Source of the DNA: Melastoma dodecandrum
Lineage: Eukaryota; Streptophyta; Magnoliopsida; Myrtales; Melastomataceae
Reading direction: 5' to 3'
Length of the DNA stretch: 64,000 bases
Assembly: GCA_029817715.1 (NCBI GenBank)
Contig: JARUPY010000085.1
Coordinates: 3,348,001 to 3,412,000, forward strand
Every line of letters begins with the position of its first letter. The stretch's first letter is position 1. Of this stretch, positions 38,001 to 52,271 are shown one piece after another. The notes below the pieces were generated by a model. That model had not been told where the DNA came from. It did no database searches and worked only from the letters and a program-made list of their open reading frames with translations. The translations under genes and the position numbers were made by a program.

Positions 38001-41000
38001 GAAGTAATTACTCACAGGAGTATGTCTCAAAGCAGCAGGATGTCTCATACTATGGATAACTTCGTTGGCTATAGTTGTCGGTTTGTTTGCATTATTATCA
38101 ACTGCTGTCTCAAATTGACTTGATTCCACTGGCTTACCTACGGCATCCGGGTTTAGAGCAGACCGATGATAGTACTCGGATTGAATATTGTTAACTGGAT
38201 TGCTTGAATTATGCTCTGTACTTGGTGACCCACTAACGTCACACGTCACGATGCTCCGAGGTACTATAGGTGATGGCTTCTGATTATCTTCAAAATAAAC
38301 AAATGCTTCCGGGGGGCGAGACTGCAAACTGAATCTTTCATTAACCTGCATGTCTCAATAAAAGTTAAGATCAGGTAAATGATACCAATGCAGAAAAATG
38401 AGGTGTCTAATCTTTTATAAGAGAAGGGTGTAACTCCAGCTTTTTCTAATGTGAAAAAACTCAAATCCCAATCTTTTTAAATTGACCAGCTTAAAGCTTT
38501 TAAATTTGTGTTCAGAGATGTTATAAATAGGTCAAGCTTATAATTTCCAGTCCAAAGACATACCCTTTTGATATTCTGAAAATCATCTCCATCTGTTCTA
38601 CTGTGGTGAGAAAAGTCATTATTTTCTGTCTCAGTCTCACAGCTTCCACTTGGACTCTCAATATGTTCATTCTCTAAGGAATCGTCTGACCGAGATTCAG
38701 AGTCCTGATCCTGAGTATAATAGCCATCTCCGTCATCCTCATATGATCCATCATCATCATCATCAGTTGCGTCTTCACTTGCATTTCCGCTCTCTTCTGT
38801 GTCAGAGTATAAGTCAGGCATCACAGCATTTTCCTACAGTGACAGTTACAGGTGAATCTCTATTCAATAGCAAGTTAGAATGCGGATTATAATCTTGGAA
38901 ATATGACTTGATGTTAAATTTATACATTTTTCACTGTCCAACCAAGGTCCAATGTCACCAAGGTCCAATGATGGACATTGATACACCTTGCAACTTATTG
39001 AAGCCTCGGTTCACTTTTCCAGCTACCAAATTCTGAAGTTCCTTTAGCTCAACTTGATTTTAAAAAAAAAAGTAGTTGCCCAGAAAATGTAGCCATCATG
39101 AATTAGCGGGAAGACAGGAAAATTCCTAGTACTACAAGGATGTCCTATCAAACACCACATTAAAGCATAATATAATATTGTACATGAGATCTAGAAGTAT
39201 TATTTATTGGCTTGAGATGCTTTTTAAGGTTATATGCAGACAAATATGGAGGTAATAACTAAGTGCCATTTTTCAGATGGTTCGGCTTCGATGTTGCTTA
39301 CCCCAAATATCGTCTCATACTCCTCCAATAAATTGATAACAATGGCTTGAGCGTAATTTGCTGCTGCTGCAGCCTGCATAAGCTGAATAGAACCATCGCC
39401 ACCCATATTAAATTCATTTTCAAGGTCACAGTCACCGGCCAGAAGAGGACGCAGGAGTAAAGGGGCCATGCATGCAGCAACAGCAGAAGAGCTCATTCGA
39501 TTCACGGCCTTATGAGAAGCAATGGTTCTCATCATAACAAGAATCCTAACGAAAAAAAAAGTATATATAATCAGTATACTCGAAATAAAATAAAGTAAAA
39601 GCATAAATAGTTCTCAATCATGCTTCTTTATCAATGACCATGAACCTTATGATGGGAGGTTTATTTGGGCCCATTTATATATTCCCATCTGGGCAGTATA
39701 GGAGAGCCACCCACCCTTCGGTGAGCACTCCATGACTTTCTGAAGTATTCAATGAACTAAACAATAAAAGGAAATAAACCTAGGTTGAATTAACACAATC
39801 GATTTTCCAGTACAACCAAAATATTGTGAAATTGAAAGGTCAATCACTTGATTGATGGAAATATTAGAATTTCACGCATTTATTTACAAATGTGCATCAC
39901 ACCGACCCTAACATCACTTGATTGATGCAAAATAGATGAAGGACTACCTTTGTAGAAGACGGCGGTTTGGCTCTGGAAACGTTTCGTAGATAGCCATGCG
40001 CATAGCACCAACCCTAACATGACGATCAGCTCCTATACATTATTGGCCCAAATAAGATTCAAGCAAACAAGCATCATTACGAAGATCCATGTGAAAAAAC
40101 CAAGGTGAGAAATCAAAGACCCCGATGCAATTCCCATTCTTTGATTATTCAGCCTAGCAGCTGATTATGTGAAATCTAAAAAATCAAACATATTTCTTTG
40201 CAGAAGCCACAAGAAAAATTTTCATAGCAGGAAATTTTTATTGTATTTACGGAATCGTAGCTCCTCTACTCCTCTAGAGCCTATAGTAAAATATTTTACC
40301 TGGGAAAATTCACGGGCAACACATTTTCTCTTCCTCATTCAAAACACCAAAATTTTTATGCAAGTTTCTTGTAAGAATATGGTCCTCCAGTGTCATGATA
40401 ATAGACAAGCCTATGGAGAAGGACCCCGCAAAAAAAATAGAAATCCACCGGATTATTGAGGGACTTACTACAGGCTTCAAGTAATGCTTTGCAACATGAT
40501 GCTGGGACTGGAGATGAAGGTAACTCGCGGAGAATGTACTGTTAATGACAACATTAAAAGAAAATGAAGGTCGACGTCTTTGTAAACTAAAATTTTTTAG
40601 AGTATACTGTAGGCCATTAAATAGAAGATTCACCTTAATGCAATCTCCAACAACATGTGCATCTTCTGCAGATGAGAACTCAATATTCCCTACGTATAAA
40701 CGAGCAAATTATCACAACAAATTTTAAGAAGAGAATGAGTTAAAGGGATTCTCCAATCACACAATTAGTATATACAGTTTTCAAACAGATTTTATGGACA
40801 CAAAGCAAGAGTTAATCGAGCTAGTGGAACAAAAGCACAGAAAAATATCCATTATATTGTCATGAGGTGGAACAATTGAAATTGCTATACTAAACAAACC
40901 TTGCTCATATTCACGAATTCGATGTTCAACATCATCAACATCTGCAGCTTGCCGCAAGATCCCTTCAACTTTAATCCCTGTTTATTACCTACTTTTCATC

Positions 41001-44000
41001 AGATGTATGTTACACTGAGTGCAAATGGCCAAGCAACCATATCTCGGACAGCAAGAGAGGACATCATGAGATTCTGTTTCCTATCAAAGAAGTTAAAACT
41101 ACAAAACCTTGCTATGATTTTTTCTTTTCATTTTTATCTTTCTTTTGGTGGGGGAGGGACTTTGTTGACCAGAAGAGACTCTCCAAAATTGACTTTTTGG
41201 CACAGGAGCATAAGAACATGAGGAGAGGGGACCTCACCATGCTCCTCTACAAATTGGAGAGCCTTTTCCAAGAAAGACGGAGTTCCATCAATGTCTTCAA
41301 GGGCAAGTAATATGGGCCTGCCAATAACCGTCGGCTTTGCAACCTGTTTATCCTTCACTAGTAGTGAAACACATCAACCAACTTCTAAGTTAGCCAAAGA
41401 CCAACAGAGTGTAACAAAAAGAAACAACCTACAAAACAGTGCAATCAAAGCAATGGCACCAAGCTGTTTCCTGGGAACCTTTTGCTTTGTAGTTTCGTGG
41501 ACAGAGGAATTTAACAACAAATGAAACTCTGTCCAATATCTTGCAAAAGTAACGGGATGTGCATATTCCTGCCAGTTTTTGCTTCTCATTTTCGTGCAGA
41601 AACAAAGACTAACAAGGTCAAGGCCAGGTGGTTAATGTAACAAAGGGGATATAAATATTTTTAAGACCAAACCTAGCCCCACTAAGTCACAGTACTCATA
41701 ATTGATTTTATATATATATATATATCAACATTTTCTTGAACTGTAAGGATTGCTAATTGTTTATGATGGGATATTGAACCATATTTCAACAAACACAGAA
41801 AGAAGGAACCAACCAAAGTACAGTGAACCTTTAGTAGCAATCATGAATGAATTGGCACGTAAATCATACACTGGTCCAAGGAGCCATCAACTGTGCCACC
41901 ATGATCATTTCCAAAGACTTCATTTTGTCCCATGACAATAGCAGCCCCTGGAGCCTGAGACAAGGCTTTTTCAAGGGCATCCTTCCAGTCACATAAATCC
42001 TCTAATGTCTCAGCCTACAATATCATTAACACAAAAAGGGGGAAATGGGTAAAAGCTATATATTTCACCTGTAATTCCTCCACTTTTGTGTCATCTAGTC
42101 AGATAACCTATACTCAGAAACAAATAATCACTTCATAGTTATTAACCAGTTGTTCTACAACTTGTTTCTCGGCTATAGGAAATTTACATGATTTTCCACA
42201 ACAAACCTCGGTTGACTCTCAGAAGTATGCACTTCATGTAAATGGAACAAATATGCTTTCAGAGGAATGCCTATCAAGTATGGGTGCCACCAACCTTCTG
42301 TAGACCAAACAAGTTTAAGAACCACTTATCGTAAACAAATTCTAAGAACCAAGCAATGACAAATAAAATAGAACAAATACAGTTTGTGGAAATATTTCAG
42401 AAACAAAAAAAGCCATCCTGGGAATAACACATCGAGGGTTTCTCGTTTGTACAATAATGAAAAAAAGGGATAAATGAAAGCACCTTTAATGTGAAAGTTC
42501 GCCCATCACAACCATCCGGAAAAAGTACAGTCAACAGCTTCTTATCAGCTTTGACTACCACCCTAGAAAATCAAAGGCAGTGTTATGTTAAGCATATGAA
42601 ATAGTGATACATGTAAATTACGAAATACCATATTGCTCACAAACAAGGAGTCAGCCAACCTGCCTGAGTTGTTGAGATCTATACCACCAAGTGTCAGATT
42701 GACTTCACTTCCCTTTTGAGGAACAGTCTGAAATAATAAGAAAGAAAATTACTGTCCTGACACCTCCTACAGTTCTCTGATCAATCATATAAGGATTCAA
42801 TGCATATAAGTTTCTCTTAAGGAACTGAAATCAGAAATTCATACTCTTGAGGTACATTACAACGGGTCAGTAAATTTACATAATTTTGGCATGGAGTTCA
42901 CACTAGACTATTGTAATCATAACCTTTTATACTTTAAGCTTTGAGGGAGGTAGAAAGGGGGTTGATGGAGTTCCCATCATACATGCACCAGAGTAAACCG
43001 TAGACATGCTTAATCTTGAAGAAATGCCAGACGGCCAAGGGAAAGGTGTTACGATATTGTATCAAGCTAACAATTAAGCTGCCTTTTTTCAATGATTTTT
43101 AGAGTTAGAGACTGGCATCCAAAATATATCAAGCTCTAGCCAAGCCATTATTCTGCCTTTAGTCATGTCTTATAACACTGTGACAGGCCAACGATAAAAT
43201 ACCCGAAATGGCAAACCAACTGTTTGTCACAACATGCACTTCCTTCCACAAAATCAACAAAAATAAAATACATTCTAACGATCCCAGAAGGCACAAATTC
43301 ATTCGCTTCCTTTCTTAACCAGAAGAAAATTTCTTACCGGATCACTTCTGAAGAATACGAGCGAAGTGCTTGTCAATATAAACCACCTTTTCTTCCAAGA
43401 TGTCCATCCAATACCTACATTTTCAAAATCAGCTCTCAGATACAGTAGAAATCTTATCTTAATGGTCAGGTGCAAAACCAAGGCAGATGACATGTTGTAC
43501 AAACTTTTGAAAATGTACCGAATAGACCAGAATTCACAAAAACCTACCTTTGGAAGATATAAACAAAGATCCACTCTTAAAGACCTGCAGTATGTGAAAC
43601 CATTACAAAAAGACACTTGTCGGGGATTGTTATAGAATCCAGTATAAATGGGAGATGAAATGATTCATCAGCTAATAAACAGGCATGATTCCGTGATATA
43701 ACCTAGAAATGTGTGCAACACATTCTATGAAGAGAACCCCTCAATCAGCATCTAATGTCAATATGTGTTCCGCTCCATAAAATAACTGTTACACACTACC
43801 TGATAGTACATGAAGTTCTCCTCTCAACTATCTGGACGCGACAGACTATATCTAAATAACATAATGATGTGATGATGCCAAATGGAACTTGACTGTTGAA
43901 GGACAAACCTTTTCTTGGCAGAAAAATCAGCACACGTATGTGTTATATGACAAACAGGTTTCAGCCCCAAACAATGGGCATTGTAACGCCCAAACCAAAG

Positions 44001-44359
44001 AATTATTGCGCAGAACACGGAACACGTGGAAGAAAACAAGCAAACCCGAAAACAGCAGGCGAGGAGTAATCTTACCTTGCTTCCTGTACGCGTGATGGAG
44101 TAATTAGGAAGCGGCGCATGCTGAGGAGGATGAACAGCACCGTCGTGGACAACACTCTGTTCCTGTCCCCGATCATCCTGGGCAACAAGAAGCACACAAA
44201 AACGCTCATCACCTTCCATCGCAGCCATTTCAGGCAGAACCGATCGCGCCAAGAAACCGCCAGAAGAGAAAGAAAAGCAGATCCGTCGATCGACTACAAT
44301 GTGGAAGGTGATCGGGGACGAACCTGCGCCAGAGGAGCATCATCGCCTCGCGCGGCCAT
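35042..44359 (-). CDS. REN1: PH-domain Rho GTPase-activating protein, REN1-like
   Basis: This class stimulates GTP hydrolysis by plant ROP GTPases and limits active ROP at growing tips or cell margins. Twenty-three exons join to 2928 nt (975 residues): 44359-44324, 44177-44076, 43584-43548, 43414-43338, 42727-42660, 42562-42484, 42014-41870, 41357-41238, 40977-40900, 40689-40634, 40538-40469, 40029-39948, 39545-39302, 38833-38564, 38345-38016, 37846-37800, 37258-37204, 37127-37044, 36458-36348, 36271-36098, 36074-35844, 35695-35492 and 35269-35042. The PH domain opens with VFKSGSLFISSKGIGWTSWK. The RhoGAP domain has the arginine-finger block EGILRQAADVDDVEHR, LRELPSSPVPASCC, ETFPEPNRRLLQR and NRMSSSAVAACMAPLLLRP. 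An acidic linker and C-terminal coiled coils follow. The boundary of exon 21 is uncertain. The closest paralogue (REN1 or PHGAP) is not resolved. Confidence 0.92.
35923..35976 (-). repeat. Perfect 27-bp tandem duplication within a RhoGAP coding exon
   Basis: Two identical 27-bp units (35923-35949 and 35950-35976) lie in exon 21. They add exactly nine codons, duplicating PHNQSLLFP in frame. Confidence 0.9.
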
Positions 44360-45026
44360 CCCGAGCGGTCGTTCTCGGAGGTAAACCACAAGCGGCGATC
44401 AAGAAAACGACGACGCCAGAGGGGGGAAGAGCCGGAAAGCTTTGGATGCGGTTCTTTTTGGTGGGGTGGTTGGAATGGAAAGGGCGTAGCATTCTGTGTT
44501 TTGCTGAATCGGGGAAGGGAAAGGTGGAGGCCCCAGCGGGTTTGTTGGGGACGATTTCCCCTCCACCGCCACATTTCCATCCCCCCCCTCCCCAAACTTC
44601 GAGGCCTTCTGCCTTTCTATCTCCCCTTTGATTTTGATTTCCTCTGCCATCTCTTGAGTTGGAGGGAACAGAAATTAAATTATATCCATGAAAACCAATG
44701 GGGGTAGTTTCGGTATTACAATACCCCCTTCGTCGTCATCGTCTTGCTTTCGTCCCGTTTTGTGTCGTCGTCTCGTTAGAAAGGAAGGAAGGAAAGAAAG
44801 AAAGAAGACAAAACAAAGCACGATTCCTGGTTGTTATTCTTCTTCGTATGGCCGTGCACACGCCACCCCCGTTGGAACCCCAACCCCCTGTCTGCCTCCC
44901 CTGATTACCTGCAATCCCTAGGGTTTCGTCTCTTCCGCCTCCGCGGCATCCGTCTCCAGGTCTCTGGCTGTGCGCTTCCCCACCCCCTACCCGCGGTGAC
45001 GTCACGGATTGATCTATCTATCGATC
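44360..45026. promoter_or_regulatory. Divergent promoter between the RhoGAP gene and a conserved unknown gene
   Basis: The two start codons face away from each other across 667 bp. CT-rich leader-like sequence is present toward each gene, including CCCTAGGGTTTCGTC near 44918 on the plus strand. Open frames on both strands are compositional. A shared bidirectional promoter is inferred from spacing only. Confidence 0.5.
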
Positions 45027-47426
45027 ATGGAGGTGGAAGCGTGCTCTGGATTGGATTGTTCGGATTTCCCGGCGGTGGTTGGGTTTGGCGATGAGAAGGG
45101 AGAGACGGATTCGTTGCGCGTGAAGAGGAAAACTCTTCAGGCCGTACTCGAGCAGTGCCAGAGGGCTCTCGAGCTGCTGAACAAGGGGGAGGTTGACGAC
45201 GAGGCGGAGCGAGGAACGACGGGTGATACGGGTAGGGAGGTGGAGGGCGTTGGGGTGTTGTTGGAGGGCGGTGGATCGGAGGCATTGAGTTCTGATCAAG
45301 AAACCGACGAGGTGTGTATTTCACCGTTGTTTGTTAATTGGATCGGGAAATAGTGGAATTGAGGGGTTGAATTGGCGTTAGGTCATCTTAGTCACCTGGA
45401 TTAGTTTTCAGCCAATATGAATTGGTCGGTACTTATTGGTTTTGTAGGATATGTTTGGGGTTCTTTCCATGAGTAGCTCATTCTTAGATGTCTTTTAGGA
45501 GGAATCTTGCTCAATCGTACTAGAAGATGAAAATTCTGATGCCTTTTCTTAGTGATCTCAGCCTATTCCCAGGAGTTTGTTAGTATAGGAATCGGGGATC
45601 TCTTGCTGTCTGTCATATAATTTGGTATTGGGCAAGTAGGATTTGAGGGTTGACCTTCTAGTTCTTTATTTCTAAGTGGAATTTGGAAGGGAGCTGTGCT
45701 TGGTAAATGATTCTCCTCACAGTAGGTAGATTGTGCCGTGTCTTAACTCTTAGGCACACCTTAGGAACTGTTTTCCATGATTTGCTGGCTTCTGTGGGGT
45801 TAGCTATCCTAATAGCTAAAGATTGAAGGTGAGGCTGGAAAATTATGGGAAAAAGTTATGTTACGAGTTTTCCTTCATTCCATCTTCTAGCACCAGTGAC
45901 CAACATTTGGTGGACTGGTTTGTGAAGCTACATGTCATTTTGAAGCAAAAAGACATTGTTAGCCTGAAGATGCTAGGTCTTGAATATCTATCTTTGGTTA
46001 ATTTTATTTTGCGGTGTTTCACATTAAGTTACTTTCCGATCTTCAGACTGTTCCCTGTGTTTACCAAAAATTCCCTCGTTTACCCTTTCTTATTGAATAT
46101 CCGTTAGCTGTCCTAAACTATCATTTTCTTGGTTGCCATCTGTTTCAGTTGTGCGATCTACTGAAATCTAGAGTTGAATGCCCTGATTTTCTTGAAAAGC
46201 TGGAATGTGCTCAGATCTCAATTCCGCAAAATCTCACAGGTATAAGGCCTCCCCTCACTTTTTGTGTTGTTTTCTGGGGCTCTCAGTCAAGGTTCTTATT
46301 CAGGCCTATTTTCTCTTTTCAGAAGAAGGCGGTTCTTGGGATTTGGTCAGTGTAGATGATTTATGGGAAGAAGATGATGTGGATTTTAAAAAAGAGGACT
46401 ATGTCGTGGTCAGACAAGAAGATATAGTGGAGGGTATAGCTTGTTTCATGGCTGCCTATCTCCTGTCTCTGAAACAGACAAAGGTATCAAAATGCATAGG
46501 TTTTATGGATGTTGTTTTCCACTCATATCAAACAGTCAACACATGCTGAATTTAAAACTCTAAGCAGAAGAATTTTTTTCCAATATTTCTCCATTTCTAT
46601 CAACTTTTCAGCACTAAAATGGCCGTTGGGTGCTAAATCCCGGTTGGTTTTTGCTTTCTATTGGGATGTTTGGTGAAAGAGAAAATTAAAAGGAAAATAA
46701 AGAAGCAGAGTACCTTAGTTCTGCTCTATTAATTCACTTTCTGTGTTTTAATGGACTTCTTGGGCCTCTTTTGTTTGTCCTCAAACCTAGTGGCTCTGCA
46801 TCACTACGAACTAATTCAAATTCAGTGGAGATGCACTCGGTAATTTTTTTTAACTCCTAATTTGTATATTAATATTGTGAGATATAACATGGAAAGATGT
46901 TCACTTGCTCATTTTTTTCCCATCTCTTAACTAACCAAGCAATTGTCATTTTACTTTTAGGACTTGACGCCTAATCAACTTCAGGAAGGTCAGAATACTT
47001 TCTGTTGTAACTATCCGTTCTCGCAGTGACTGTCCTTTTGCTCAATGATGCCGACATGCCTCTCAATTTTCATGTAGCTCTTAGCAAGACCTTCTCGGTA
47101 AAAAGGAACAAAGGGAAGCTTCGAAAGGCATGGGATGGAAGCAAAGTCGTGTATAATGTCGCATCCTGGGGTGCAACTGCCATCGGGTAGTGCTTCTTGT
47201 ACCCTGGCCTTTCAAGAAACAGTCACAGATCCACTATCAAATGCATGCATCGAGTTTTCAGCGTCGCAAATAATCCGACTCGTGTTAGTCATGTTGGCCA
47301 TACTACTTCTTGACCGGATGTCTTCTTTTTTCTATTTTTATCAGGCTTTATCAGAACCCCGTAATCCTTCAGGCTGCATCCAAAGCCTTCTGGACGTCGT
47401 GCCACGTTATCTCGAAGCTTCTTTAA
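45027..47426 (+). CDS. Conserved plant protein of unknown function
   Basis: Exons 45027-45311, 46149-46239, 46323-46483, 46961-46988, 47078-47186 and 47345-47426 join to 756 nt (251 residues). The N-terminal half is acidic with a predicted helical segment (KTLQAVLEQCQRALELL) and a low-complexity Glu/Gly stretch. The C-terminal half holds the conserved part: GGSWDLVSVDDLWEEDD, VVRQEDIVEGIACFMAAYLL, LTPNQLQEALSKTF, KLRKAWDGSKVVYNVASWG then ATAIGLYQNP and AFWTSCHVISKLL. I recognise this as a conserved plant family but know no function. The moderately hydrophobic C-terminal segment could associate with a membrane. Exon 4 is only 28 nt. Confidence 0.8.
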
Positions 47427-48199
47427 TCCCTATTGGTGACAGGAATGTTCGTCCTGCTGGATCATGTAAATGTCGCCTCCTTTTATAATCAGTGGACTAT
47501 TTCACCATGCTTGCCATGTACAATTCCGGCCGTATTGTTTCAAACCCAGTAAATATCAGCTCTTTCATTTTCTCTCAGATTCTCCAAGCTGGTTCCTTCG
47601 TTGATGGCTTCTGTCGATCTGCATCTCCTTCGAAAGAGCTCTGTAATGAATGCAATATGGGCTCTTCACTACTGTATTCTGATTTCCCACATAAGCCTGT
47701 GATTGTAGTAGGATGGAGGGACAGAAGCTGCTGGCCTGTAATTTGAACGTCTTGTCCCTTATCGAAATCGGTTGGCAGTGTGCTTTCTGCTGGGGTTGGG
47801 AGTTCCCATCGGAATATTGGACGATTGTCCTGTTTAGTTTTCTCCCAGGGGTTGGGAATATTCCAACGCTGTTCTGGCAAGCAAACAATTTGCCTCCCAA
47901 GACTGGCCGAATTGACTACTCATTGCCTTTAACAGTTAGACAACAACATTAAACTATAGGGCACGCTGAGCACACGGAGAGAAGTGGGATCCGACTCATC
48001 GGACAAGAAGACCAAACTCGATTGATACACATCAAAGCGTTAATATATTACAAATCCAGGCAAAGCCTTCTCCAGTGAAAGCTTTTCAATTATTCTAACC
48101 CCAAATCATGTCCATTAACAAATAGGGACTTGGTACTGCGAGATCTGTAAATTATTGGAAAAATCTTTGAAGCCCGGAGCATGTTCGTCTAGGAGCATC
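47427..48199. other. Convergent 3' flanks of the unknown gene and PGI
   Basis: The two genes converge here. The interval presumably holds both 3' UTRs. Small open frames show no protein features. Confidence 0.5.
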
Positions 48200-51100
48200 T
48201 TAGGCATACATGTAGTCAACATTGCACTCACCGAGGTAAACTTTGATGCTTCTTGGAGATCCGCAGCTTCCTTCAGCAATGAGCGCTCTGTCATTGGCAG
48301 CCATATGAGCAATGATCTTATAGATCATTTCAATCTGCAAAGATAAAGAAAAGGAGATATTTTATTAGCTACGTAGGATATTGTAGGCTAAAACCTCTGT
48401 CAAAGCAGACATGGAGAAGTACATACATCTTCTGGGCAGTGGCAACGATCAGCTACTTCTTCGAGTGTCAATGGCTCAACTGGCTCTTTACAGCTGAACA
48501 GTCAAAAGAACAAAAAATCAGCAGTTCTCTTTTTCTGAGGAAGTGATCAGAAATCATTTTCCCACAAGGACACCAAGTTGATTTGAATGAGCAGATGAAT
48601 TTAACTGGGTTGTGAACCTGTTTCGAGTTAACAAATATACCTCGCCTCATTGAGTACTGCCAAAACTCGTTTCTGAAGTGCCAAAACTTCTGCTGCTGCC
48701 TTTTTACCAGCTTCAACACCTGGATAAGCCATTTTTAACATTAGTACTCCTGCAAGCAGCAAAAGCATAAACATTGGAATGATGTAGAGCTAAGATATGC
48801 ACATATATGTACCAGGCTGGTGATAAGCATTAATGTTGATCAGTGAGGCATATATCCCGACCGCTCGCTCGTACAGGGCTATAAGAGCTCCAACTGTTCT
48901 AGGATTAACTTCTTGTACCGTGACAGTAATGGATTCCCTATCATTAGCATATAAAGCAGACCTTGTTCCCTAGACAGCGCAACCAATTCATAATGTGTAA
49001 CCACAGGCCAAAATATCAAAAGAACTGTCTTCACTACCAAGATAAGTGTTTTCAGCATGCCCATTTATAAGAGGTAGTCACCACAGATGATCATTATGAC
49101 AACTAACCTGCAGCATGCCAAACAGGTAATCGCCACAGGTGACACCTGGTTCAAGTTCCCAATCATGACCAGGGGGCCTATCGCGAAGCACTTCAATGAA
49201 TGTTGCGAAAAAATTGGGGACACCATCTCTTAGTTGCTGAATGTAGCTGTAGGAAAAGGAAAACTATTTACAAGGACCTTCCGTGGCACAAGTTTTCTTA
49301 TTTACGTAGATCGATAACATACGCATGCTGGTCCGTGCTTCCTTTGTTTCCGTACACAGAAAGCCCTTGATTAACCTGCCCCCAGAAATGTCAAATGTTT
49401 TACGAGATTAAAAAATTATTGTGAAAGAGATAAAGAAAAACCCTGAAATGACTTATCAAAAAACCCTGAAATGGCCAGAACTACGGTTTGGAAACCTCTT
49501 AAATTGAATGACAAGCCAAAAGACCAGTATTTCCATGTCAGGACTGAGAGCCAAAAAAGTCTGGTACTTCCATTGAGGATATCCGATGGGAGAAATACAA
49601 AAAGCTTACCCGTGTACCATCCAGATCAAACTCCTTCCCCAATGATTCCATCACCAGTTGTTGCAAGTACCGACTGAACAACAAAAGGCTGTCCTTGTAA
49701 GGCAGGATTACCATGTCCTGCAATGAGCCAAACAAACAAACACCAGTATAATTAAATTGCCAAAAAAAAGGAACAAGCGTATTCAAATATCACATGCATT
49801 TGGAAACATATATTACCTTAGATCCCACACCATCAGAAGCCCAATACCAACATAAAGCAAGCAATGCTGCAGGATTGTCCTTAACCTAGAAAGCGAAGGG
49901 ATCTCAGAAAGCATATATGACCTTTTGCACTGACTGCATACACCATACCAGAAAAGCAGGAAAAATAATAGATGGGAAGACCCAGATCATAACTCTGGGG
50001 GCAGGTCGGACATGAGTGTCATAATTGATATAACACAATACAGTTAATGGGTGAGGTTCGGTGAACTGAGACAAACAGAAGCAATATTTTTCTCTAGCAT
50101 CCACAATAGTACTGAATGAACAGTTTATCTTATTTTTCCTTTTCATTCTCTAGTTGACCCACACAGAGTTATAAACAAACTGAAACAGAAAAATGGATGC
50201 AATTTCCTTACCACATCTGTCCTGGTTGCCTCGTCCATCAAGGATGCACCCACAAGCATTTCTCTTATGTTGATTCCCTAGAATTATTATAGAAAAAAAT
50301 GAACAAATTCAAAATATCCCAAGATGTGTGGATCACGAAAAAAATGATGAAAGCAGGCAGGATTACTTGGAGGGCAGCAGGAAGTAGACCGACAGCTGAC
50401 ATCTCCGACGTTCTTCCACCCACCCAGTCAAACATTGGAAATCTAGCCAACCAGCCTTCAATTCTGGCAGTATTGTCCAATAATGAGTTCTCTTGTGTTA
50501 TTGCAACACCCTGTAATTATGATTATAGATTATATACAAAATGTCAAATATAATGTAATTGAAATATATTGCAGGAATCTAATGGAATAGGTTAGATCAT
50601 TTGCTGTAGCTAATAGCCATAATATATATTCAATCATCTAGACTCATGACTAACAAGTTCATCTTCTTCAATTAGATATGACTTCCAGGGAATAAATCAG
50701 GGTCAACAATTTAAAATGCTCTCCAGTTAATTAGACGTAATGCTGGAAACCATCCAGAAAAACCGAATGATTCGGCCTCATATTAGGCATCCTAGAACAA
50801 TGGTAAAGGGAATGCAACAAAAATATATATGGATAAAAAGAACCTGAGATCAAAACCTGTTTTGCAAATTCCAACCCGGCTTCACGAAAAGCCTTTTGAA
50901 CCTCTAACAAGCCGTTTCTAGTCTCAGGTGTTCCTCCACTCTGAAAGAGTGAAGCTGAGTTTGTCAAACAGCTCGGTATTTTGTACAAAAACCAAGATCT
51001 GGCAACTGAAGTAACAAGCACGAGTAGTAAATGACCTTTGATATGACAATCACAAGAGTAGAAGCCAACTCAGGACCTAGCTGAGCTATCTGATGGTCAA

Positions 51101-52271
51101 TCCCAGCAGGATCAGTGTTGTCAATGAATCTTATCTGGGAAAAAAGAAGAAAAGGTAGTAGCTTAACTGAAGACACCACAAAAAGAATTACAATAAACCA
51201 AAAGACCCATTTTACATTTAGTAAAGTCAACTGATACATAATGCAAAGACAGGAAATGGATTGTGCCATGCCTAGAAGAAGAAAAAGAAGGCATGCAACA
51301 CGTGGATTCTGGAAAAAGTTTCAGGAAGATTTTTGCGACTGCAAAGGACAGCCGCAATTTATTCCCAATGTCATAAGAGTACCTTCAATGGTGGATTATC
51401 CGGAGCCAACGCCTCAGCAACAAATTGGGGACCGAGAGCGGATCCTCCTATTCCAACAGAAAGAATCTGGGTGAAGCGGCCTTCTGGAGAGGATGGGGGC
51501 TTAATCTGCAAAACCAATCAGCAATTACAGAAGATTCAGCAGGAAAGGTGATATGAGATTTTTGCAAAGCAAACATGACAATCACGGGGAGAAGTTCCCT
51601 CTCCTTTAGGTTTGATTAACCATCCAGGACAAACAAGCTAAACACGCCGAACCAAACGGAATGAAATCCCAATAAAAAATGACGGCCCGACCGACCTTAC
51701 CGCTGACCACGTCCTCGGCGAAGGCGCAGACCTTATCGAGGGTGGTCTCGATCTGCGTCTTAAGGAAGGACGTGGGAGCGATCTCCGGCTTCCTCAGCCA
51801 GTAATGTCCGACCATCCTCCCCTCATCCGGGTTGGCAATCGCGCCCTTCTCGAGCTCAGCCATGTCCTTGAAGGCCTTGGCGAAACGAGGCCGCATCTCC
51901 TCGAAGAAATGGTCGGAGAACCCAACCCTGCTGACATCGAGGTAAAGACCGAGCTCCTTGTGCTGGTAGAGCCAGTCGATGTACCTCTTCCAGAGGGCGC
52001 GGGGTTTCTTCTCGAGGGAGTCCTTGGGGAAGGACTTGGAGGCCGCGCCGTCGTAGGCCGAGGAGGAGGACAAGGGGGAGGTGACGTCACGAGCGACGGA
52101 GCGGGTGACCGAGAGGGATCGGGAGAGGGAGGAGGTGAGGTCACGCTTGAGGGGGAGGTGCGGCGGTGGGGGAGGGGTAAGGGAGGAGGGGGCGGAGGAA
52201 GAGGAAGAGGCAGGGGAGGGTTTGGTGGAGAGTGGGGAGTAGATGCGGGAGATGGCGGCGGAGGCGGCCAT
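48200..52271 (-). CDS. PGI1: Glucose-6-phosphate isomerase, chloroplastic
   Basis: This enzyme interconverts fructose-6-phosphate and glucose-6-phosphate in the stroma, feeding starch synthesis. Fourteen exons join to 1899 nt (632 residues): 52271-51696, 51505-51383, 51134-51036, 50940-50857, 50510-50367, 50277-50212, 49885-49817, 49717-49610, 49375-49323, 49246-49108, 48969-48813, 48719-48641, 48493-48427 and 48334-48200. The first ~65 residues are Ser/Pro/Ala-rich, a plastid transit peptide. Sugar-phosphate isomerase motifs are [51 protein letters not shown] and [18 protein letters not shown]. The GGRTSE form and overall sequence fit the cyanobacterial-type plastid enzyme rather than the cytosolic one. 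The end reads [10 protein letters not shown]. The antisense strand of exon 1 carries a long Gly-rich open frame that is only a shadow. Confidence 0.97.
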
